Assembly (NCBI RefSeq): GCF_900111485.1
Contig: NZ_FOIC01000012.1
Location: forward strand, 1-64,000
DNA from: Natrinema hispanicum
GTDB taxonomy: Archaea > Halobacteriota > Halobacteria > Halobacteriales > Natrialbaceae
Direction of reading: 5' to 3'
DNA length: 64,000 nt
In this document: piece by piece, positions 43,900 through 51,574 of the stretch
How positions within the stretch are numbered: the first letter of the stretch is position 1
How the letters are laid out: each line of letters opens with the position of its first letter
Translations under genes and position numbers: made by a program
The notes under the pieces: model-generated
The model's input: only the letters and a program-made list of their open reading frames with translations
Told to the model about the DNA's origin: nothing
Database searches by the model: none

Positions 43900-44355
43900 A
43901 TGTACGAGCGCATCCTGTTGCCGACCGACGCGGCGGAGGGGACCGAACTCGCTATCGACCACGCCGTCGCCGTCGCCGATCACGCTGGGGCCGAGCTTCA
44001 CCTTCTCTATGTTGTCGACAGCGACGTCTACAGTTCCTACAGCGGCGACGAGTACGTCCACGAGTTCGAAGGGTTAGAGGCCGCCCTCGAGCAGGTCGGT
44101 GAAGCGGCCCTCGAGTCGGCCGCCGAGGCAGCCGCGGAGGCGGACGTCGAGACGACCACGGTCGTCAGACACGGCGATCCCCACAAGCAGATCCTCGAGT
44201 ACGCCGACGAGGCGGACGTCGACCTGCTTGTCATGGGCTCGAAAGAACGATCCGGTGAGTACCGCCAGCTGCTGGGTAGCGTCACGGATCGTGTCGCGCG
44301 GTTGGCTTCGCGGCCGGTGACGATCGTCAAGACGCCGGTCGACGGCGAGGAGTAG
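43900..44355 (+). CDS. Universal stress protein (UspA family)
   Basis: A 151-residue Rossmann-like protein beginning MYERILLPTDAAEGTELAIDHAV. The C-terminal ATP-binding pattern G-x2-G-x9-G-(S/T) is represented by LVMGSKERSGEYRQLLGSVTDRVARLASRPVTIVK, so it is probably an ATP-binding Usp. The exact stress or ligand is not visible. It shares a divergent promoter region with serA and precedes the HAD phosphatase by 62 bases on the same strand. Confidence 0.9.
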   Translation: MYERILLPTDAAEGTELAIDHAVAVADHAGAELHLLYVVDSDVYSSYSGDEYVHEFEGLEAALEQVGEAALESAAEAAAEADVETTTVVRHGDPHKQILEYADEADVDLLVMGSKERSGEYRQLLGSVTDRVARLASRPVTIVKTPVDGEE

Positions 44356-44417
44356 TCGGTCACGATCGCGAGTCGAAACCTGAACTGGTTTATCCGGTGA
44401 CCCACAAGCGGCGAGCA

Positions 44418-45062
44418 ATGACAGTCGTCGCTTTCGACTTCGATGGAACGCTTTCCGACTCCGAAATGACCGTCCTGCTCGGTGACCGCTGTGGCGTCGC
44501 CGATGACATGGCCGAGATCACCGAGCGCGCGATGAACGACGAAATCGGCTACGCCGAGAGTCTGCGCTCGCGTGCGTCCCTGCTCGAGAGCCTCCCCAAA
44601 GCAGAGGCCGAAGCGGCCTTCGACGAGGTCGTCCTCCGCGAGGGAGCCGCCGATCTCATCGAGGAACTGAACGACGCCGGCGTCACGACCGCCATTCTCA
44701 CCGGCGGATTCGAGCGCGGTGTTGCGGCCGCCCTCGAGCGTGAAGGCGTCTCCGTCGACCACATCGTCTCGAACCGGCTGCCGATGAACGGTGACGAGCT
44801 CACCGGCGACGTCGAGGGGCCGCTGATCGAGGGCACCAAAGACGACGCGCTCGAGGACCTCGCCGACGACGTCGGCGTCGACCTCGACGAAACCGTGGCG
44901 GTCGGCGACGGTGCAAACGATCTGCCGATGCTCAAGGTCGCTGGCCTCGCGATCGGCTTCGAACCCAAACCGGCGGTCGAACCCCACTGTGATGTCGTCG
45001 TCACGTCGATGGACGAGGCCCGCGAGACGCTGATCGAGGAGACCGTCCTCGCCGAGCCCTAA
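44418..45062 (+). CDS. serB: HAD phosphatase, phosphoserine phosphatase type
   Basis: A 214-residue HAD-superfamily hydrolase. Motif I is AFDFDGTLSDSEMT (the first Asp is the nucleophile), motif II TTAILTGGFERGV, motif III/IV VGDGANDLPMLKVAGLAIGFEPKPAV. The order and the GDGANDLPML block match SerB, which removes phosphate in the last step of serine synthesis. Nearness to serA supports this. The cap is the small helical type (about 25-75). ATG at 44418 (MTVVAFDF) is chosen over one seven residues upstream. Confidence 0.82.
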   Translation: MTVVAFDFDGTLSDSEMTVLLGDRCGVADDMAEITERAMNDEIGYAESLRSRASLLESLPKAEAEAAFDEVVLREGAADLIEELNDAGVTTAILTGGFERGVAAALEREGVSVDHIVSNRLPMNGDELTGDVEGPLIEGTKDDALEDLADDVGVDLDETVAVGDGANDLPMLKVAGLAIGFEPKPAVEPHCDVVVTSMDEARETLIEETVLAEP

Positions 45063-45188
45063 TCGGCCAGGACCAATGCTGAATTAGGCCGCCTACTAGG
45101 GAGTTGTGGCCCCGCGACGACGGTTCGATGTGTCGCTCCCGTCGTCGCTTCCCGTTCTACTCACGGTTTCAGTTATATTCCCAGTGTT

Positions 45189-45239
45189 CACTGACTGTCA
45201 GTGCTAACTGCCCATTTCCCGACCGAGAGAGTTTTAACT
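45189..45239 (+). promoter_or_regulatory. 15-bp dyad upstream of TATA, small membrane protein promoter
   Basis: CACTGAC-T-GTCAGTG (45189-45203) is a perfect 7-bp inverted repeat. A TATA-like GAGTTTTAACTC follows at about 45229-45239, roughly 25 bases before the ATG at 45259. The dyad is 25 or so bases upstream of it, a position that would fit an activator. It also resembles the CAGTCAGTG part of the dispersed repeat, so it could be a fragment of that. Confidence 0.4.
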
Positions 45240-45258
45240 CACAACTGAGTAAGCGACT

Positions 45259-45657
45259 ATGATGATGTGGCAAGACCTCGTATTCATGATTGGGAGCAGC
45301 CTTTCGATCGTTTTCCTCGCACCAACGCTCCGTGACTCGAGTGCGCGTGTTCCCCTCGGCACGAGCCTGCCGTCGATGGGAATCGGCTTCGTCTATGCGA
45401 CGACGTTTTTCACGCTTGGGATGAGCTTCTCCGCTGCGGGCGCGCTCGCGGCTGGGACCATGTGGTCACTGATCGCGCTGTTCCGTTCGCCACAGGGTGT
45501 CTCGATGAAACTCGTCGCGCGTGAAAACCTCGCCCTGTTCGTCGCCGATCTGCAATACTGGCTCGACCGTCGCCGCTCCGGTCGGCCGACCACCGAACAG
45601 TACGTCTCGTTCGATCACGGGTCCTCGAACGCCTATGGACAGGGTAACGGCCGCTAA
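45259..45657 (+). CDS. Three-helix membrane protein of unknown function
   Basis: A 132-residue protein with helices at about 5-25 (LVFMIGSSLSIVFLAPTL), 42-60 (MGIGFVYATTFFTLGMSF) and 61-78 (AAGALAAGTMWSLIALF), followed by a cytoplasmic-looking tail with QYWLDRRRSGRPTTEQYVSFDHGSSNAYGQGNGR. I do not recognise the family. Three ATG codons follow each other at 45259, 45262 and (after the frame TGG pattern) the family start could be any of the first two. Confidence 0.65.
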   Translation: MMMWQDLVFMIGSSLSIVFLAPTLRDSSARVPLGTSLPSMGIGFVYATTFFTLGMSFSAAGALAAGTMWSLIALFRSPQGVSMKLVARENLALFVADLQYWLDRRRSGRPTTEQYVSFDHGSSNAYGQGNGR

Positions 45658-45753
45658 TTCTCTTTTCCGATCGTACTGACCTGGCGTCGCTTGACTACCC
45701 GTCGGCCAATAGCAGAGATACCAGCGCCAGCAGCGCAGGGCCTCGAGACCCGA

Positions 45754-46962
45754 TTACCTCGAAAACAGGCTCGTGTGAACCGGCGCGAACTCCCCTGTTT
45801 CGTCGGGTTGTTCCGGGGCCGTGTCGGTAATCGAGCTGCCGCCGAGGCCGTCAGCGAGCAGATCCGACAGCGGCGGCCCGACGGTTTCGGGTTCGACGAG
45901 GAAGGCGTCGTGGCCGTGGTCGGACTCGATCACGTGGTGGGCGACATCGACGTCGGCCTCGCGTGCCGACTCGGAGAGTGACTCGGCCTGTTCGACAGTG
46001 AAGTGCCAGTCGCCGGTAAACGACAGCACGAGGAGTTCGCCCTCGAAGGCCGCCAGCGCGTCGGCGTCGGACTCATAGCCCGCCGCGAGGTCGAAGTCGT
46101 CCATCGCGCGCGTCATGTAGAGGTAGCTGTTGGCGTCGAACCGATCGGTGAACTTGTCGGCCTGATAGTCCAGATAGGACTCGACCTCCCGATAGGGGAA
46201 GAAGGCGGCCGCGGGGTCCGGCGGTTCCTCGCGAACGGTTTCGCGACCTGCCGATCGGCGGCCGAACTTTCGGCCCATCGAGGCCTTCGAGAGGTACATG
46301 ATGTGGCCGATCTGGCGGGCACGAGCCAGTCCCGCTTCGGGCTCGGGGCCGCCGTAGTAGTGACCGCCGTTCCAGTTGGGATCGGACGTAATTGCCCGTC
46401 GGGCGACGGTATCGAGCGCGAGACACTGCGGATCAAGTTTGGCGGCGGTGGCGACCGCGCCGGCCCGTTCGACGTCGTCGGGATACCGTCGTAACCAATC
46501 GAGGACGTTCATGCCGCCGACGCTGCCGCCGACGACGGCGTGGAGCCGGCCGATTCCCAGTTCGTCCAGCAGTTGGCGCTGGGCGCGGGTCCAATCACCG
46601 ATCGTGACTGGCGGGAAGTCGGTGCCGTAAGGCTCGCCCGTCTCCGGATTCTCGCTTGCGGGCCCGGTCGTCCCGTAACACGACCCGGGCGTGTTCGCAC
46701 AGATCACGTAGTACTCGCTGGTGTCGACCGCCTTCCCGGGCCCGACGACGTCGCCCCACCAGGCGCGGGCCTGACCTGCGGTCTCGTCGCCGGCGTCCGG
46801 CCGGCGGGCAACGTGGGCGCTGCCAGTGAGTGCGTGACAGATCAACACCGCGTTATCGCCGGTAAAATCGCCGTAGGTCTCGTAGGCTACCTCGAGGCTG
46901 GGGATCGACTCCCCGCACTCGAACTGGAACTCGCCGAGATCGATCGTATCTTTCGTTGTCAT
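45754..46962 (-). CDS. metX: Homoserine O-acetyltransferase
   Basis: A 402-residue alpha/beta-hydrolase enzyme of methionine synthesis that acetylates homoserine with acetyl-CoA. Nucleophile elbow [16 protein letters not shown] (about 150-165), [11 protein letters not shown] near the N terminus, [11 protein letters not shown], and the catalytic Asp/His near the C terminus ([14 protein letters not shown]) are all present. The length is normal. The start overlaps the metY stop by four bases (ATGA), so the two are translated together. The last 20 residues ([16 protein letters not shown]) are family-like. Confidence 0.94.
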   Translation of the reverse strand: MTTKDTIDLGEFQFECGESIPSLEVAYETYGDFTGDNAVLICHALTGSAHVARRPDAGDETAGQARAWWGDVVGPGKAVDTSEYYVICANTPGSCYGTTGPASENPETGEPYGTDFPPVTIGDWTRAQRQLLDELGIGRLHAVVGGSVGGMNVLDWLRRYPDDVERAGAVATAAKLDPQCLALDTVARRAITSDPNWNGGHYYGGPEPEAGLARARQIGHIMYLSKASMGRKFGRRSAGRETVREEPPDPAAAFFPYREVESYLDYQADKFTDRFDANSYLYMTRAMDDFDLAAGYESDADALAAFEGELLVLSFTGDWHFTVEQAESLSESAREADVDVAHHVIESDHGHDAFLVEPETVGPPLSDLLADGLGGSSITDTAPEQPDETGEFAPVHTSLFSR

Positions 46963-48356
46963 CGTGTCTCACCATCCGATCGACAGGCTCGCGTCGCGGC
47001 TTCGATCGCCTGCTCGAGGTCGGCTAGAATGTCTTCGGGATCCTCGATCCCGACCGACAGCCGGATCAGGTCCTCGGTGACGCCAGCCTCTTCCCGTTCC
47101 TCGGGCGAGAGCTGGCCGTGCGTCGTGCTCGCCGGGTGGATCACCAGCGTCTTCGCGTCGCCGATGTTCGCGAGGAAGGAAGCCAACTCGACCTCGTCGC
47201 AGAAGGTCTTGCCCGCTTCGAACCCACCGCGAGACTCCGTCTCGCGTGCAGACGAGTGTGACTCGTCGACCCCCTTGAGTCCGAAAGCAACCATCCCGCC
47301 GAAGTCCTCGAGATACTGCGAGGCGTTGTCGTGGGTCGGATGATCCTCGAGACCGGGGTGGGTGACCCAGGCGACGTCCTCGTGGTCATCGAGGTACTCC
47401 GCGACGATGGCGGCGTTCTCACAGTGTTTCTCGACGCGAAGTGGCAGCGATTCCAGTCCCTGCAGTGTCTGCCAGGCGTCGAAGGGAGACTGCTGGTTGC
47501 CGAGACTGCGCAGCGAGCGGAAGCGAGCGGCGGCGGCGAAGGGTGCATCCGAGAAGTCCCGCGAGAAGTCAGTATCGTGGTAGGCGTGGTTTTGGCCGGC
47601 AATTTCGTCATATCCGTGCTCTCCCCACGGGAACGAACCACCGTCGATCAGGACGCCGCCGACGGTCGTTCCCGAGCCGTGGAGCCACTTAGTCGTCGAT
47701 TCCCAGACGACGTCGGCCCCGTGCTCTAAGGGTCGACACAGTGCCGGCGTCGCGAACGTGTTGTCGACGACCAGCGGCACGCCGTTGTCGTGGGCGATGT
47801 CGGCAACGCGCTCGAAGTCCGGCGTCACGAGCGAGGGGTTGCCGATCGTCTCGACGTGGACGAAGGCGGTGTCCTCGTCGATCGCCTCCTCGTAGGCGTC
47901 GTACTCGAGGGTGGGAACGAATTTCGGCTCGATGTTCCGGCGCGTGGCCGTCTTCGAGAAGTAGGTGGATGTCCCGCCGTAGGTGTCGGTCGAGCAGACG
48001 ATGTTGTCGCCCGCCTCGGCAAGGATCAGCACTGCAGAATCGAGCGCGGCCATGCCGCTGCCCGTCGCGACCGCGCCCGCGCCGCCCTCGAGTGCAGCAA
48101 GGCGCTCCTCGAGGACCGTAACGGTCGGGTTGGCGATCCGAGAGTAGATGTAGCCGTCGTCCTCTAAGGCGTAGCGGTCGGCGGCGGTGTCAGCGTCTTC
48201 GAAGACGTAGGAGGTGGTCTGGTAGATCGGTGGTGCCCTCGCGCCGGTCGTCGGATCGGGAGACTGGCCGGCGTGGACGCTGCGCGTGCCGAGCCCGCGC
48301 CCGCCACGCTCGGCGTCGGAGTCGGCCTCGTGCCCGTCGCTCGCGTCGTCGCTCAT
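46959..48356 (-). CDS. metY: O-acetylhomoserine aminocarboxypropyltransferase (sulfhydrylase)
   Basis: A 465-residue PLP enzyme of the Cys/Met metabolism family that turns O-acetylhomoserine plus sulfide into homocysteine. The PLP lysine is in [61 protein letters not shown] is the typical start of the fold and [24 protein letters not shown] follows. The first 20 residues are an acidic extension. It is the promoter-proximal gene of metY-metX. I chose the ATG at 48356, which places a perfect palindrome directly before it. Confidence 0.93.
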   Translation of the reverse strand: MSDDASDGHEADSDAERGGRGLGTRSVHAGQSPDPTTGARAPPIYQTTSYVFEDADTAADRYALEDDGYIYSRIANPTVTVLEERLAALEGGAGAVATGSGMAALDSAVLILAEAGDNIVCSTDTYGGTSTYFSKTATRRNIEPKFVPTLEYDAYEEAIDEDTAFVHVETIGNPSLVTPDFERVADIAHDNGVPLVVDNTFATPALCRPLEHGADVVWESTTKWLHGSGTTVGGVLIDGGSFPWGEHGYDEIAGQNHAYHDTDFSRDFSDAPFAAAARFRSLRSLGNQQSPFDAWQTLQGLESLPLRVEKHCENAAIVAEYLDDHEDVAWVTHPGLEDHPTHDNASQYLEDFGGMVAFGLKGVDESHSSARETESRGGFEAGKTFCDEVELASFLANIGDAKTLVIHPASTTHGQLSPEEREEAGVTEDLIRLSVGIEDPEDILADLEQAIEAATRACRSDGETR

Positions 48357-48360
48357 GTTT

Positions 48361-48372
48361 AGTATGCATACT
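48361..48372. promoter_or_regulatory. 12-bp perfect palindrome before metY
   Basis: AGTATGCATACT at 48361-48372 is fully symmetric and lies four bases upstream of the metY start on the minus strand, where a short-leader transcript would begin. This is a credible operator for the met operon. The regulator is not identified. Confidence 0.5.
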
Positions 48373-48514
48373 GCTCCATCCTCATATGCGTCGCAGTAAC
48401 GGCAAAAACAGCAGACTAGAGAATAACTCTCATTCACCGTCGGCCAGCGCCGCTCCGGGAGCCGTTTCGTCTGCAGGCTCAATCTCTATTGAAAGACAAG
48501 CCGGCTGTCAACGT

Positions 48515-48853
48515 GTGCAGACCGTTTTCCACCTCATCGCTGCCGATCCACAGCAACAACAGACGGCGCTCACCATCGCTGAGAACCTCACCGAAGACGA
48601 CTCGGTCGAGATCGACGATATCGCAATCGTTGCGCAGGGTGACGGAATTGAGCCGCTCACAGCCGGCGGAGATGGCAGTGATATGGTTGAATCGCTGCTC
48701 GAGAGCGGTCTCTCAGTCAAAGCCTGCAGTAACACCCTCGACCTGAAGGACCTCGCGGAGTCTGATCTCGTCGATGGCGTCGAACCCGTCCCCTCCGGCG
48801 GCGGTGAACTCACACGACTCCAGAGCGAGGGATACGCCTACATCCGGCCGTAG
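48515..48853 (+). CDS. DsrE/DsrF-like protein
   Basis: A 112-residue protein of the DsrE family: MQTVFHLIAADPQQQQTALTIAENL at the start, DDIAIVAQGDGIEPLTAGG, then SGLSVKACSNTLDLKDLAESDLVDGVEPVPSGGGELTRLQSEGYAYIRP. The single conserved Cys (KACSNTL, about residue 73) is the position used for sulfur relay in the family. A sulfur-transfer link with the divergent metY-metX operon is tempting, as metY consumes sulfide, but this is inferred from neighbourhood only. The start is GTG at 48515. Confidence 0.85.
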   Translation: MQTVFHLIAADPQQQQTALTIAENLTEDDSVEIDDIAIVAQGDGIEPLTAGGDGSDMVESLLESGLSVKACSNTLDLKDLAESDLVDGVEPVPSGGGELTRLQSEGYAYIRP

Positions 48854-48944
48854 CGTCGGTCACACTGTGGCTCCCGGCGGTCGACACGACGTCACGCCGA
48901 AGTAGAACGGACGCTTCATAGGCCCGTAGCGTCAACGACTGTCC

Positions 48945-50174
48945 GTGCACTCGAGCGACCGCGATCGGATCGTCCTCGCCGTCCTCGTCTTCGCGGTGTT
49001 GTTCTCGCAGCTACTGCTCTATCCGGGCGTGTCGACGCTCGTCGCGACGCTTGGGGCCGACGAGACGACCTCGGCCTTTGCCGCAAGCGCGCTCGACGCG
49101 AGCATGTGGTTTCTGATCGCCGAGTTCGCCGCCTATGTCGCGTTCGTCGGCGTCTGGGGAATCGTGAGCGATACGACCGGCCGGCGGACACCGTTTATCG
49201 TCGCCGGCGCGATTGCCGGCGCGGTCGGCTACGCTGCTCTCGCCGCCGTCCCTACGCTGGGCTCGATCCCCTTCGCGGGCGTGCTCGCTCTTCGCGTCTT
49301 CCAGGGGGCGATGACCGTTGGGGCGTTCTCGCTGACGATGACGATGCTGATGGACCTAGAGGGCGGGCACGGCCGGAACATGGGCGCGGCCGGAATCGCC
49401 ATCGGCTCCGGGGCTGCACTCGGCGCGCCAATCGGCGGCCAACTGACCGAGCTCGATCCGCGCGCGCCGCTGGTCGTCGCCGCCGGCTTGCTCGTCTGCG
49501 TGAGCCTCGCCGTCTCGCGCGTCGACGACCGGACGCCCGACACGCGCCGGACCGCTCGCGCGCTCATCGACGGGGTTCGCCGGCAGCCGACGCTTTCCGT
49601 CCCGTACGCCTTCGGGTTCGTCGACCGGCTCACGGCCGGCTTCTTCGCGCTCGTGGGGACGCTGTACTTCCAACAGCAGTTCGGCCTCGACGCCGGACTG
49701 ACCGGGCTCATGTTGGCGTGCTTTTTCGCGCCCTTCGCTCTCCTGCAATACCCCATGGGCGCGCTCTCGGATCGGATCGGGCGGACGATCCCGATCGTCG
49801 TCGGCTCGCTGTGTTACGGCGTCGGCATCATCGCCGTCGGTGCTGCGCCGTCGATCCCGACCGCCGCGATCGCGATGATCGCCGTCGGCGTCCTCGGCGC
49901 GTTAGTCGCCCCCGCGACGATGGCGCTGGTCTCCGATCTGGCCGACGAGAGCGAGCGCGGCCTCGCCATGGCCGGGTTCAACCTCGCCGGCAGCCTCGGC
50001 TTCCTCGGCGGCTTCCTCCTCGGTGGCACCGTCGCCGGCCGCTATGGCTACGATATTGCCTTTCTCGTCGTCGGCGGCCTCGAGATCACTATCGCCGTCG
50101 TTACGGTCCCGATTTTCCTGCGACTCTCGCTCGAGACCGATCGGGTTCGCTCGAGCGGCCGTGGTGACGCCTGA
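48945..50174 (+). CDS. Major facilitator superfamily permease
   Basis: A 409-residue MFS transporter with about 12 helices. The loop 2-3 motif is GIVSDTTGRRTPFIVAGA (about 73-90) and the corresponding second-half motif is GALSDRIGRTIPIVVGS (about 271-287). RVFQGAMTVGAFSLTMTMLMDLE and GAALGAPIGGQL fit drug/H+ or sugar-type exporters. The substrate is unknown. The start is GTG at 48945. Codon use is normal for the window, unlike the second MFS gene at 56180. Confidence 0.85.
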   Translation: MHSSDRDRIVLAVLVFAVLFSQLLLYPGVSTLVATLGADETTSAFAASALDASMWFLIAEFAAYVAFVGVWGIVSDTTGRRTPFIVAGAIAGAVGYAALAAVPTLGSIPFAGVLALRVFQGAMTVGAFSLTMTMLMDLEGGHGRNMGAAGIAIGSGAALGAPIGGQLTELDPRAPLVVAAGLLVCVSLAVSRVDDRTPDTRRTARALIDGVRRQPTLSVPYAFGFVDRLTAGFFALVGTLYFQQQFGLDAGLTGLMLACFFAPFALLQYPMGALSDRIGRTIPIVVGSLCYGVGIIAVGAAPSIPTAAIAMIAVGVLGALVAPATMALVSDLADESERGLAMAGFNLAGSLGFLGGFLLGGTVAGRYGYDIAFLVVGGLEITIAVVTVPIFLRLSLETDRVRSSGRGDA

Positions 50175-50244
50175 TACAGACGTTCATATTATAGAATTGA
50201 CCATAACAAAGAGGACTCCGTAGTGAACGGTAAGTACTGCTAAA

Positions 50245-50427
50245 TTAGTTATCGATCAGTCTCAGAACAGTGAAAATGATCAGGATGAGTGGGAGAATAT
50301 ACACAAGGAGAATAGCAACTGTCCCTAGAATCATATTAATTGCACCGCCTCCTCCTGAGCTTGTTTGTATGTAGACTAGTATGACAAACCAGAGTGTTAC
50401 TAACTGAATAACCGGTATATCGTCCAT
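50245..50427 (-). CDS. Small two-helix membrane protein in AT-rich island
   Basis: A 60-residue protein with two helices (IQLVTLWFVILVYIQ at about 7-21 and ILGTVAILLVYILPLILIIFTVL at about 33-55) separated by TSSGGGGAINM. No known family. Base composition around it (50175-51000) is clearly more AT-rich than the rest of the window, suggesting recent transfer. Confidence 0.5.
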   Translation of the reverse strand: MDDIPVIQLVTLWFVILVYIQTSSGGGGAINMILGTVAILLVYILPLILIIFTVLRLIDN

Positions 50428-50481
50428 CTCCTATCAATCAAAAACAATTTACCTAACAAGGTATTTTCGATAAGGACACGT

Positions 50482-50886
50482 TCAAACGGCCCACCTTCGC
50501 GTCAGGGTTCCTGACGGAGTAATATCAAACGTCAGACCACCACCCTCACTCTCGTCACCCGGATAGTAGTGGAAGCTGTCTTGTTCTGTTAGACCACCAT
50601 CGTCTCTGAAGAGGCTGTACTCTATAACATACTGCTGTCGTTCAGCAACGTCTTTACGGACAGTTTGCTCGTCTGGCTCAACACTGATCGATCCTGAGAA
50701 CACCCGGGCTTCGCCTCTGGAGAGGTCTCCATCTGTTCGTGAAAAGGCCATTTCGATTGTATAGGGACTCTCGGACCGGTTAAAGACGGTCACGGAGAGC
50801 ATCGGGGGATCAGAGAGCAGCCCCGTACATCCAGCAAGCCCCGAGCAGAGCGGAATCGTGCCCGAAACAACGGTACGACGTTTCAT
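50482..50886 (-). CDS. Tat-type lipoprotein in AT-rich island
   Basis: A 134-residue lipoprotein: KRRTVVSGTIPLCSGLAGC with Cys20 at the lipobox, then one beta-sandwich-like domain (about 28-125; LSVTVFNRSESPYTIEMAFSRTDGDLSRGEARVFSGSISVEPDEQTVRKDV), similar in plan to other small haloarchaeal surface lipoproteins. Function unknown. Codon use has many A/T-ending codons, unlike neighbours, and it sits with a small membrane protein on the same strand 54 bases away. Confidence 0.65.
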   Translation of the reverse strand: MKRRTVVSGTIPLCSGLAGCTGLLSDPPMLSVTVFNRSESPYTIEMAFSRTDGDLSRGEARVFSGSISVEPDEQTVRKDVAERQQYVIEYSLFRDDGGLTEQDSFHYYPGDESEGGGLTFDITPSGTLTRRWAV

Positions 50887-51014
50887 ACAATAAATGTCTG
50901 TTCAATCAATAAGTAATTTTAGAGGTGTTTGTCTGCCCATCAATACAATTAAAACAATCCATCTGTGAGTCTTTTTGTGACACGCTCACGGATACCTGTT
51001 AGCCCGTTTTGACG

Positions 51015-51064
51015 CATCCATGTCGTGTGGGTGCGCCAAGACGCAGTGATAGCAGACCGTACGA
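51015..51064 (+). repeat. Dispersed intergenic repeat, copy 6 (diverged)
   Basis: The copy reads CATCCATGTCGTGTGGGTGC at the start, then GCCAAGACGCAGTGATAGCAG and ACCGTACGAA at the end. It lies in the divergent space between the lipoprotein and the PPC gene. It shares CCATGT at its start with copies 5 and 7. Confidence 0.45.
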
Positions 51065-51153
51065 ACGCCGCGGCGGACTGCAACCCATCAACGGCCGTGG
51101 TAGTCTTGCGACGCGACCGGTGGGCTTTTTCTGCCGGCCGACACAGTAGCGGT

Positions 51154-51573
51154 ATGCACTATCGCGCCGTCGAGACGACCGACGAGTACGTCGCCCGCCT
51201 CGAGACGGGTGCCGACTGGCGGGCCGAGATCGAGTCCCTCGCCGACGCGGTCGACGCCGATGCCGCCTGGTTTACCGCGCTCGGCGCGGTCCAGGACGCC
51301 GAACTGTGGTTCTACGATCAGGACGAGTGTGCGTACGAGCCGATCGAATTCGACGAGCCCCTCGAGGTCGCGAGCTGCGTCGGCAACGTCTCGCTGCTCG
51401 AGGACGAGCGCTTCGCGCACACCCACGTCGTCCTCTCCGGGCCCGACGGCAACGCGGTCGCCGGCCACCTGAACGAGGCGACGGTCTGGGCCGGCGAGGT
51501 CCACATGCGCGTCTTCGATGAGCCACTCGAGCGCGAACACGACGAGACGACCGACCTCGACCTCTGGCTCTGA
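51154..51573 (+). CDS. PPC/PCC-domain (DUF296) protein
   Basis: A 139-residue single-domain protein of the PPC family, a trimeric fold also found in plant AT-hook proteins. RFAHTHVVLSGPDGNAVAGHLNEATVWAGEVHMRVFDEPL (about 87-126) is the signature, with His residues that can form a metal site in the trimer. It is sometimes annotated as a DNA-binding protein; direct DNA binding is unproven. It ends one base before the polymerase start, so the two are one transcription unit. ATG at 51154. Confidence 0.9.
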   Translation: MHYRAVETTDEYVARLETGADWRAEIESLADAVDADAAWFTALGAVQDAELWFYDQDECAYEPIEFDEPLEVASCVGNVSLLEDERFAHTHVVLSGPDGNAVAGHLNEATVWAGEVHMRVFDEPLEREHDETTDLDLWL

Positions 51574-51574
51574 C

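Noticed and set aside
45082-45096. TTAGG-CCG-CCTA near serB, similar to the iron-box half sites
   Set aside because: The spacing is three instead of four and the right half is incomplete; it lies at the 3' side of serB, not before a promoter.
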